Shown: positions 1-4,933 of the stretch, one piece after another
Layout of the letters: each line of letters opens with the position of its first letter
Numbering within the stretch: the first letter of the stretch is position 1
DNA from: Candidatus Caenarcanum sp.
GTDB lineage: Bacteria > Cyanobacteriota > Vampirovibrionia > Gastranaerophilales > UBA9971
Direction: 5' to 3'
Assembly (NCBI GenBank): GCA_020720345.1
Contig: DYOT01000096.1
Location: 1-5,576, forward strand
Length of the DNA stretch: 5,576 nt
Translations under genes and position numbers: made by a program
The notes under the pieces: model-generated
Told to the model about the DNA's origin: nothing
What the model saw: the letters and a program-made list of their open reading frames with translations, nothing else
Databases searched by the model: none

Positions 1-1
1 T

Positions 2-139
2 AACAACCAAAAGTTCCTTATGTGGCATGAAAATAAAATTGAGTTTTATCCGCAAATAGGTAGGTTAGGGGAGTTTTTTTATTTCTTTACCTTATCAAGA
101 GATGGGATAGAACGAGGAATAATAAAAATAATTCATTAG
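2..139 (+). CDS. 3' end of an unidentified gene (partial, cut by window edge)
   Basis: An open frame enters from the left edge and ends at TAG 137-139, giving 45 residues of a C-terminus. It is rich in aromatic and charged residues (it includes KFLMWHENKIEFYPQIGRL) and ends in GIIKIIH. I do not recognise the family. An internal ATG at 20 exists, but the frame is open to the edge, so a larger gene is more likely. The TAG overlaps the GAGGAG ribosome binding site of the following HTH gene, whose ATG lies 12 bases after the stop, so the two are probably cotranscribed and translationally coupled. Its place directly before an XRE-type regulator would suit a toxin gene, but this is only a positional inference; no RelE, PIN or Fic motif is visible in the fragment. 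Confidence 0.5.
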   Translation, partial: NNQKFLMWHENKIEFYPQIGRLGEFFYFFTLSRDGIERGIIKIIH

Positions 140-144
140 AGGAG
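139..144 (+). promoter_or_regulatory. Ribosome binding site of the XRE gene
   Basis: GAGGAG lies 7 bases before the ATG at 152 and overlaps the last base of the upstream TAG stop. It is the strongest plus-strand Shine-Dalgarno in the window, fixes the start of the HTH gene, and supports coupling to the upstream reading frame. Confidence 0.75.
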
Positions 145-151
145 AATATAT

Positions 152-568
152 ATGATTAAAAGCGAAAAACAAAAAAATAGGACTCTCGAATCCATTAATA
201 AATTCAAGCTGGAACTCTCAAAACTTCTTGAATCTTCCACTATGGAAAAAGATTTTAAAGAGACATATAAAAATAGCTATGAAATTATGATAAATCAGCT
301 TGAAAAGGAAGTTGCAGAGTACGAGGAACTGAAACAAGGCAAGTTTGAACTTCCTAAAGATGTAACATTTATAGAGTTATTAAAAAATTTAACTAAAATA
401 CGGATATCAAAAGGACTTTCCCAGCAGGATTTAGCAAAACTTGTCGGAATATCCCGCCAACAACTTAACCGATATGAAGAACATGATTATCAAAATGTAA
501 GTGTGGAAAAAATCAACTCCATTTTACAATCTTTAAATATTTACCTTGATTTAAAAATCGCTGCCTGA
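152..568 (+). CDS. XRE-family helix-turn-helix protein, antitoxin-like regulator
   Basis: A 138-residue protein of two parts. Residues 1-65 are charged and helical, probably a coiled-coil or dimerising segment, opening with MIKSEKQKNRTLESINKF. Residues about 72-135 form a Cro/CI-type HTH: TKIRISKGLSQQDLAKLVGI supplies the first helices, and SRQQLNRYE (101-109) is the recognition helix. The protein should bind DNA as a dimer. From memory, this architecture (N-terminal helices opening MIKxExQ, then a C-terminal XRE domain) is common in antitoxin-like regulators encoded next to small toxin genes. The start is fixed by GAGGAG seven bases upstream. The gene follows the cut-off frame by 12 bases and converges on hflX, with 45 bases between the two stops. 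The DNA-binding call is firm. The antitoxin role is inferred, because the partner is incomplete. Confidence 0.85.
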   Translation: MIKSEKQKNRTLESINKFKLELSKLLESSTMEKDFKETYKNSYEIMINQLEKEVAEYEELKQGKFELPKDVTFIELLKNLTKIRISKGLSQQDLAKLVGISRQQLNRYEEHDYQNVSVEKINSILQSLNIYLDLKIAA

Positions 569-601
569 AAAATTTTATATCTCTTGAAAAAAATCCCAAA
601 G

Positions 602-621
602 CAAAATTAAGCTTTAATTTG
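602..621. terminator. Weak AT-rich hairpin between convergent genes
   Basis: CAAA-(A)-TTAA, loop GCT, TTAA-TTTG can fold into an 8-bp stem with one bulged A. It covers the hflX stop codon (614-616 on the minus strand) and lies 33 bases past the XRE stop. It could serve as a weak bidirectional terminator for the two convergent genes. The stem is almost all A-T and lacks a long U-tract on either strand, so confidence is low. Confidence 0.22.
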
Positions 622-2254
622 TTTGAATAATTTGCTGTAGTAAAATTTCCTGAATTTTTTCAAGCAGACAGCCAAAGCCTTTTCGCTGAAGAGCAGAAAT
701 CTTTACTTTATTTGGAAGTTTTTCAGTAAGCATTTCAAATAAATTTTCGTCTTTAACAAGGTCAATTTTGTTAATAACTGTAATTATAGGTTTTTTATCA
801 GCACCCAGTTCAAGCAAAATATCATAAACAGTATCTACATGCTGCTGAAAATTAGGATGGACAGGATCAACAACATGCAAAATCACGTCCGCTCTTGTTA
901 CTTCTTCCAGAGTCGCACGAAAAGCCTTAACCAGAGTGGTGGGAAGACGCTGAATAAACCCTACAGTATCTGTAAGTAAAATATCAGACATGTCATGAAG
1001 CTTAATTTTTCTGGTCGTTGGGTCAAGCGTTGCAAAAAGCCTGTTTTCAGTAAACACATCTGAATTTGACAGCGCATTTAAAAGTGTTGATTTTCCTGCG
1101 TTTGTATAGCCTACTATAGCCACAACAGGAATGCTGTTTGCTTCTCTGAGCTTTCTTTGCTGTGCCCTTTGCCCTTTAATTTCCTCAACTTCATTTTCAA
1201 GTGCGTTAATTTTGTCTTTAATGCGCCGCCTGTCAATTTCAAGTTTTGTTTCACCGGGACCTCTTGTGGCAATTCCGCCCCCTATGCCTCCGCCTCCCTG
1301 ACGACTAAGTGATAATCCTGCCCCTACAAGGCGTGGGTATAAATATTTAAGCTGCGCAAGCTCTACCTGTAGTTTTCCTTCTCTTGTTCTTGCTCTTTGT
1401 GCGAATATATCGAGTATTAACTCTGTTCTGTCAATGGTTTTTACTCTTACCTCTTCTTCAAGAGTTTTTTGCTGCCTGGCAGAGAGTTCTGCATCAACTA
1501 TTACCAGATTTGCGCCTTTTTCCTGCACCATAAGAGCAAGTTCTTTTGCTTTACCGCTACCTAAATATGTTGCCCCTGAAGGATGTGATTTTTTCTGGAC
1601 AAGTATGTCTATTACTACAGCTCCTGCGGTATCCGCAAGCTGTTCAAGCTCAAAAAGCGATTCTTTTTGACTGCTTTCACTTGTACCTTCAGTCTGCAAA
1701 CTAACAAGAATAGCCCTCTCTTTTTCATCAGAAATTATTAAAGCCTTATTAGCAGTAAATTCTTTTTCAATTTCATCAAGAAGTTCTGTGAAATCAAGTT
1801 CGGAAGTTTTTCTTACAGTGGCAGGCTCATGAATATGCCATTGTTCATTATTAGCCGTTAAAAAAGCAATCTGTATAGAATCAGCAAATTTTACAGTTTC
1901 GCCCTGCTTTTTGCTAAACTTGCCCTGATTATCCACTCCTATACAGGCGATTGCATCAAACCTGTGAAGAGATAATGCGGTTAAATCGGCATTACTAAGC
2001 TCATAACTCCCCGCAGGATGCGTATGAATACATCTTAAACCGCAAAGCCTCGCCTGACTTTCTCTTGTATTTTTGAATTTATCTATATTTACCCCGTCAA
2101 ATTCACCGACAGTGATACTTACTATCTGTCCCCGCCTGTTAATTATAATGGCGACTTCTTTATTTATTTCATGACTAATTTCCGCGACTGCTTCAGCCAA
2201 TTCTACAGAAACTATCTGACTTGCAGGGAGTTTTTTTCTGTATAGCTTTTCCAA
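614..2254 (-). CDS. hflX: GTPase HflX with N-terminal JAMM-like domain
   Basis: HflX is a translational GTPase-family protein that binds the 50S subunit and splits or rescues stalled ribosomes. Numbering here is from the TTG at 2254 (546 residues). The HflX N-domain runs from about 180 to 340, with YLGSGK (230-235) and the family's glycine-rich RQGGGGIGGG region leading to TRGPGETKLE. A helical linker follows (about 340-372), then the G domain: G1 GYTNAGKS (382-389), G2 ATLDPTTR (408-415), G3 DTVGF (429-433), G4 NKID (495-498) and G5 SAL (520-522). Residues 1-150 are an extra domain absent from E. coli HflX, containing HTHP-x6-S-x2-D (H77, H79, S87, D90), a complete JAMM metal-site motif. TTG 2254 has no Shine-Dalgarno. 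Reading continues in frame upstream to an ATT at 2305-2303 with GAGGA eight bases before it, adding 17 residues (IKVFGKLTGLKKQQISR) that look like the usual family start. The true length is therefore probably 563. Confidence 0.96.
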   Translation of the reverse strand: MEKLYRKKLPASQIVSVELAEAVAEISHEINKEVAIIINRRGQIVSITVGEFDGVNIDKFKNTRESQARLCGLRCIHTHPAGSYELSNADLTALSLHRFDAIACIGVDNQGKFSKKQGETVKFADSIQIAFLTANNEQWHIHEPATVRKTSELDFTELLDEIEKEFTANKALIISDEKERAILVSLQTEGTSESSQKESLFELEQLADTAGAVVIDILVQKKSHPSGATYLGSGKAKELALMVQEKGANLVIVDAELSARQQKTLEEEVRVKTIDRTELILDIFAQRARTREGKLQVELAQLKYLYPRLVGAGLSLSRQGGGGIGGGIATRGPGETKLEIDRRRIKDKINALENEVEEIKGQRAQQRKLREANSIPVVAIVGYTNAGKSTLLNALSNSDVFTENRLFATLDPTTRKIKLHDMSDILLTDTVGFIQRLPTTLVKAFRATLEEVTRADVILHVVDPVHPNFQQHVDTVYDILLELGADKKPIITVINKIDLVKDENLFEMLTEKLPNKVKISALQRKGFGCLLEKIQEILLQQIIQTN

Positions 2255-2308
2255 TCGTGAAATTTGCTGCTTTTTTAAGCCTGTTAATTTGCCAAAAACT
2301 TTAATAGC

Positions 2309-2338
2309 CTAAATCCTCAATTTATTATCATTTGTCAT
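2309..2338 (-). other. Nine-codon leader frame before hflX, ending in TAG
   Basis: On the minus strand an ATG at 2338-2336 opens MTNDNKLRI and closes at TAG 2311-2309, in the same frame as hflX and one codon (GCT) before the ATT start. No Shine-Dalgarno precedes the ATG. It may be the former N-terminus cut off by a nonsense change, a translated leader, or chance. Confidence 0.3.
2314..2318 (-). promoter_or_regulatory. Shine-Dalgarno pointing to an ATT start of hflX
   Basis: On the minus strand GAGGA is followed by 8 bases (TTTAGGCT) and then ATT at 2305-2303, in frame with hflX. No ATG, GTG or TTG lies between this ATT and the TTG at 2254, and that TTG has no purine-rich site before it. The spacing and strength make the ATT the better-supported start, although ATT initiation is rare in bacteria. 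Confidence 0.5.
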
Positions 2339-2417
2339 TCTGAAGTGCTAATGCACATAATTATGTACAAGATTCATGCATCGTGTTCATAATTTGTTGG
2401 CTTTGCCAATTCAGAAT
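2337..2417. repeat. Nested palindrome cluster upstream of hflX
   Basis: Outer arms ATTCTGAA (2337-2344) and TTCAGAAT (2410-2417) are perfect 8-bp inverted repeats. Between them lie GTGC-TAAT-GCAC (2345-2356), the perfect 12-bp palindrome ACATAATTATGT (2355-2366), the near-palindrome GATTCATGCATC (2371-2382) and the hairpin TTGGC-TTT-GCCAA (2397-2409). Almost the whole 81 bp is self-complementary. It may be a cruciform-type intergenic repeat, a small nonautonomous element, or a folded 5' leader of hflX. Confidence 0.5.
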
Positions 2418-2419
2418 CT

Positions 2420-2425
2420 ATTATA
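2420..2425 (-). promoter_or_regulatory. Possible -10 box for hflX
   Basis: A perfect TATAAT reads on the minus strand. It would start transcription near 2413 and give hflX a leader of about 108 bases (to the ATT) that contains most of the palindrome cluster. No good -35 box is found 15-18 bases upstream, and the region is very AT-rich, so this is tentative. Confidence 0.25.
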
Positions 2426-2446
2426 TTTTAGCATTTACATAAAATA

Positions 2447-2475
2447 TTAAAAATTTCCTTTGGTTTATGTATAAT
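2447..2475 (+). promoter_or_regulatory. Sigma70-like promoter for the vapBC-lpx transcript
   Basis: The -10 box TATAAT (2470-2475) is perfect. A 4/6 match to the -35 consensus, TTAAAA (2447-2452), lies 17 bases upstream. Transcription would begin near 2482, giving a leader of about 67 bases before the antitoxin ATG at 2549. It is the only convincing promoter seen upstream of the plus-strand genes from 2549 to 5560. Confidence 0.5.
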
Positions 2476-2485
2476 TAGCTATGAG

Positions 2486-2512
2486 TTTAAATTTCTTTAA
2501 AACTGGTTTAAA
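2486..2512. promoter_or_regulatory. Three phased TTTAAA boxes, possible operator
   Basis: TTTAAA occurs at 2486-2491, 2496-2501 and 2507-2512, with start-to-start spacing of 10 and 11 bases, one DNA turn each, just downstream of the predicted start of transcription. Phased palindromes on one DNA face could be an operator or a bend. AT-rich background makes chance quite possible. Confidence 0.2.
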
Positions 2513-2548
2513 ATAAACATATCTGAATAATGAATAGGCTTAAAAAAT

Positions 2549-2761
2549 ATGAGCGTACCTAAAGATAAATTACATGAACTGGTAAATGAATTGGAAGAAA
2601 GTCAAACTTCCAAAGTTTATGATTTTCTTGAGAGTTTAAAGAAAAAGCAGAATAAGGAAAAAAAAGCTTCTGATTACTTTGGCGTTTGGAAAGATGCTGA
2701 TATTGATGTGGAAAAAGTCTGTAAAGAACTGAGAGACGAATGGGACAGGGATATATCATAG
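2549..2761 (+). CDS. VapB-like antitoxin (DUF2281-like)
   Basis: A 70-residue acidic and lysine-rich protein. Residues 1-32 (MSVPKDKLHELVNELEESQ, then TSKVYDFLESLKKK) resemble the DUF2281/VapB-type start, in which a predicted helix pair carries the LxxLxxExxxKVxDFLE pattern. Residues 42-70 contain SDYFGVWKDADIDVEKV and end in KELRDEWDRDIS. This kind of C-terminal REEWDRDI tail is common in antitoxins paired with PIN-domain toxins, and would wrap the toxin and block its active site. The frame overlaps the PIN gene by 22 bases, the usual translationally coupled arrangement. The start is the first ATG; the ribosome binding site is weak (AGG at 2536-2538). It is the first gene of the predicted transcript that continues into lpxI. 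No DNA-binding domain is obvious, so autoregulation cannot be asserted. Confidence 0.75.
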   Translation: MSVPKDKLHELVNELEESQTSKVYDFLESLKKKQNKEKKASDYFGVWKDADIDVEKVCKELRDEWDRDIS

Positions 2762-2950
2762 ATACTAATATTTTGATTTATGCACTTGAAGGATTGTTTA
2801 TAAATAATAAGAATATGACTAATATTTTTAATGAATCTTTTAATATTTCCGTTATTTCTGAAATTGAATTTCTAGGATGGAAAGGGTTTTCAGAAAAGAG
2901 TAAAAAAGATGCTAAAGATTTTTAATCCATTTGAGGGCATAAGAAAATAA
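2740..2950 (+). pseudogene. VapC-type PIN toxin, internally deleted remnant
   Basis: VapC toxins are small Mg-dependent ribonucleases of about 130 residues with a PIN fold. Here the frame from ATG 2740 gives only 61 residues. It keeps the first catalytic Asp in YIIDTNILIYALEG (residues 5-18) and the conserved acidic stretch NISVISEIEFLGWKGF, then ends at TAA 2923-2925 after DAKDF. The second half, which supplies the later catalytic acidic residues, is missing. Immediately after, in the +1 frame, 2924-2950 reads NPFEGIRK and stop, which resembles the Asn-Pro-Phe tail I remember from many VapC C-termini. The simplest reading is a deletion of some 60-70 codons plus a frame change. The product should be inactive as a nuclease. 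The start overlaps the antitoxin by 22 bases, and the old stop at 2950 lies 21 bases before lpxI. Confidence 0.75.
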
Positions 2951-2971
2951 TTTCAGAGTGAGAATTGGAAA

Positions 2972-3787
2972 TTGAACACAGAATTAAATAAAACTATAGG
3001 ATTAATTGCAGGAGACGGGGAACTCCCTGTCAGCCTTGCCAGAAATGCAACGGCAGCAGGGCATGAAATAATTGCAATATCACTTTCTCCTGATAATAAA
3101 AAAGAACTTGAAAAATACGCCAAAAAAGTATACTCCTGCGGGGCTGGAGAAGTCCAGAAAATGATTAATATTGCTCATAAAGAAGGAATTACACAGATAA
3201 CTTTTATAGGCAAAGTCAGCAAAACAATGCTTCTGCGTAATCCAAGACTGGATTCAAAAGCAATTTCTCTTTTAAAACAGGCAAAAAGGCTTAATGACGA
3301 TGCTTTGATGCTTAAACTTATCGAATCACTGGCTGAAGATAACTTACACGTTATAGACCAGACGATTTTCCTTAAGGAATATTTTCCTCAAAAAGGTGTT
3401 TTAGGAAAATATTTACCGGATGAGGTTCAGCAAATAGATATAGAATACGGTTTTCATATAGCAAAAGCTATAGGCGGTCTTGACTTAGGGCAGACAGTAG
3501 TGGTGCAAAACAAAATGGCACTTGCAGTAGAAGCGATAGAAGGTACAGATAGAGCCATAGAAAGAGGCTGCAAGTTGGGTAACGGCAGCGCAGTCGTAGT
3601 AAAGACAAGTAAGCCTGATCAGGATAAGCGTTTTGATATTCCGGCAGTCGGGCTTAGAACAATGAAAACAATGAAAAAGTTTGGCGGAAAAGTTCTTGCC
3701 GTTGAAGCAGGAGAAACTTTTGTGGTAGAAAAAGAAAAGATGGTAGAATTTGCAGACAGACATAAAATGGTATTTATAGCAGTATGA
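2972..3787 (+). CDS. lpxI: UDP-2,3-diacylglucosamine diphosphatase LpxI (DUF1009)
   Basis: LpxI hydrolyses UDP-2,3-diacylglucosamine to lipid X (2,3-diacylglucosamine 1-phosphate) and UMP at the inner face of the cytoplasmic membrane. It replaces LpxH in many diderm bacteria. The 271 residues match the family's length. The N-terminal domain opens with IGLIAGDGELP (9-19) and has GAGEVQKMI (57-65) and FIGKVSKT (78-85). The C-terminal catalytic domain has AVEAIEGTDRAIERG (185-199), GNGSAVVVKTSKPDQDKRFD (203-222) and P-AVG-RT. D222 sits in the RFDxP motif and corresponds to the catalytic Asp known in Caulobacter LpxI (D225). The TTG at 2972 is chosen because the frame is closed by TAA at 2948-2950 and no ATG or GTG lies in between; GTGAG (2958-2962) nine bases before it is a weak ribosome binding site. 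The stop overlaps lpxB by four bases (ATGA), so the two are translationally coupled. Confidence 0.95.
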   Translation: MNTELNKTIGLIAGDGELPVSLARNATAAGHEIIAISLSPDNKKELEKYAKKVYSCGAGEVQKMINIAHKEGITQITFIGKVSKTMLLRNPRLDSKAISLLKQAKRLNDDALMLKLIESLAEDNLHVIDQTIFLKEYFPQKGVLGKYLPDEVQQIDIEYGFHIAKAIGGLDLGQTVVVQNKMALAVEAIEGTDRAIERGCKLGNGSAVVVKTSKPDQDKRFDIPAVGLRTMKTMKKFGGKVLAVEAGETFVVEKEKMVEFADRHKMVFIAV

Positions 3788-4932
3788 AAAAAATATTTAT
3801 AGTAACAGGGGAGCATTCAGGTGATATTCATGCTTCTTATATAGTCAGGGAACTCAGAAAACTCGATGATGAAATACAAATCGAAGCTATTGGCGGCAAA
3901 GCGTTAGAAGACGAAGGAATAAAGCTTTTCAGCGACCACAGCAAAATGGCAGTAGTCGGGCTTGATGCTATTAAAACTATTTTCAGCCATATAAAGCTTG
4001 GGAAAAACCTTGTAGATTACTTAACTCAGTATTATAAGCCTGATATGGTTCTACTTATTGACTACGGCGGATTTAATTTAAGAATAGCCCAGGAACTTAA
4101 AAAGCGTGGAATTGACGTGTTTTATTTTATTTCCCCGCAGGTTTGGGCTACAAGAAAAGGCAGAATTGACACAGTCAAAAAATATGTCGATAAAATGATG
4201 ACGATTTTCCCTTTTGAAGAAAAATTATATAAAAATGAAGGAGTGAATGCCGAATACGTCGGACACCCTTTAATTTCGCAGTTACCAAAGGAATTTGACA
4301 GGCAGGACTTCATAAAACAAAATAATCTTGACCCTTACAACAAAATTGTAGGAATTTTCCCCGGCAGCCGAAAAATGGAAATCAATTATTTGCTCCCAAT
4401 TTTTCTGGAATCTGCTAATATGATTAACCGCCACGCAAAGAAAGTCCAGTTTTGCATAGGGCAAGCGCCTAATATAAGCGATAAGCTGATTAATAAATAT
4501 CTGGATGAGTTTAGAAAGAAGCATAATATCGATATAAAAGTGCTCAAGAACAAAAATCATGCACTTCTGGCAAATTCTGACGCGGTAATTCTTGCTTCAG
4601 GCACTATAACTTTAGAGGCAGCGATGTACGGAACGCCTATGGTTATTAGTTACAAAGGACCTTATATAGCATATTGGGGTTATCTGCTAATGAGGTATAT
4701 AAAATTTGTTTCACTGCCGAATATAATTGCAGGTAAAAAAATAGTGGAAGAATATATTCAGCACCGTGCAACACCGGAATTAATTTCGCAGGAAATTCTG
4801 TCTTTGCTGCATAATACCAGAATGAGAGACTGGATGATAAATGAATTAAGACAAATTCAGGATACTTTAGGGGATAAAGTTGCTTCCACAGAAGTAGCAA
4901 GAATTATAAACGATTATTTAAAAGAAAAATAA
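3784..4932 (+). CDS. lpxB: Lipid-A-disaccharide synthase LpxB
   Basis: LpxB is a GT19 glycosyltransferase with a GT-B fold. It joins lipid X to UDP-2,3-diacylglucosamine to form the beta-1,6 disaccharide of lipid A, at the cytoplasmic membrane, directly after LpxI. The 382 residues equal the usual length. Motifs in order are GEHSGD (9-14), IGGKALEDEG (36-45), IDYGGFNLR (92-100), FISPQVWATRKGRI (115-128), GHPL (160-163), the nucleotide-binding PGSRKMEI (193-200), ASGTITLEAAMYGTPMV (271-287) and LPNIIAG (311-317). Two small deviations are visible: the acceptor-side motif usually written DxPxFN is DYGGFN here, with Gly replacing Pro, and WAW is WAT. Neither suggests loss of function. The ATG overlaps the lpxI stop by four bases and no independent Shine-Dalgarno is evident, so translation is probably coupled. 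The DUF374 gene begins one base after its stop. Confidence 0.97.
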   Translation: MKKIFIVTGEHSGDIHASYIVRELRKLDDEIQIEAIGGKALEDEGIKLFSDHSKMAVVGLDAIKTIFSHIKLGKNLVDYLTQYYKPDMVLLIDYGGFNLRIAQELKKRGIDVFYFISPQVWATRKGRIDTVKKYVDKMMTIFPFEEKLYKNEGVNAEYVGHPLISQLPKEFDRQDFIKQNNLDPYNKIVGIFPGSRKMEINYLLPIFLESANMINRHAKKVQFCIGQAPNISDKLINKYLDEFRKKHNIDIKVLKNKNHALLANSDAVILASGTITLEAAMYGTPMVISYKGPYIAYWGYLLMRYIKFVSLPNIIAGKKIVEEYIQHRATPELISQEILSLLHNTRMRDWMINELRQIQDTLGDKVASTEVARIINDYLKEK

Positions 4933-4933
4933 T

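Noticed and set aside
1434..1670. A 78-codon open frame on the plus strand
   Set aside because: It lies wholly antisense to the conserved HflX domain, is serine- and cysteine-rich in the way antisense shadows are, and shows no recognisable domain.
2309..2311. TAG before hflX as a recoded sense codon
   Set aside because: TAG is used as an ordinary stop by the antitoxin (2759-2761) and the first partial gene (137-139), and TGA ends the XRE and lpxI genes, so a standard code is the simplest reading. An ATT start explains the region without recoding.
2559..2759. Minus-strand frame opposite the antitoxin
   Set aside because: It mirrors the antitoxin gene, has no recognisable domain, and the plus-strand reading has clear VapB-like features.
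2773..2804. Possible internal promoter (TTGATT ... TATAAA) within the vapC remnant
   Set aside because: The spacer is 20 bases and the match is ordinary for such AT-rich DNA. It is not strong enough to list as a promoter for lpxI.
3485..3816. Minus-strand frames opposite lpxI
   Set aside because: They are rich in Phe, Cys and His as expected for the complement of Lys/Glu-rich coding DNA. LpxI motifs occupy the other strand throughout.
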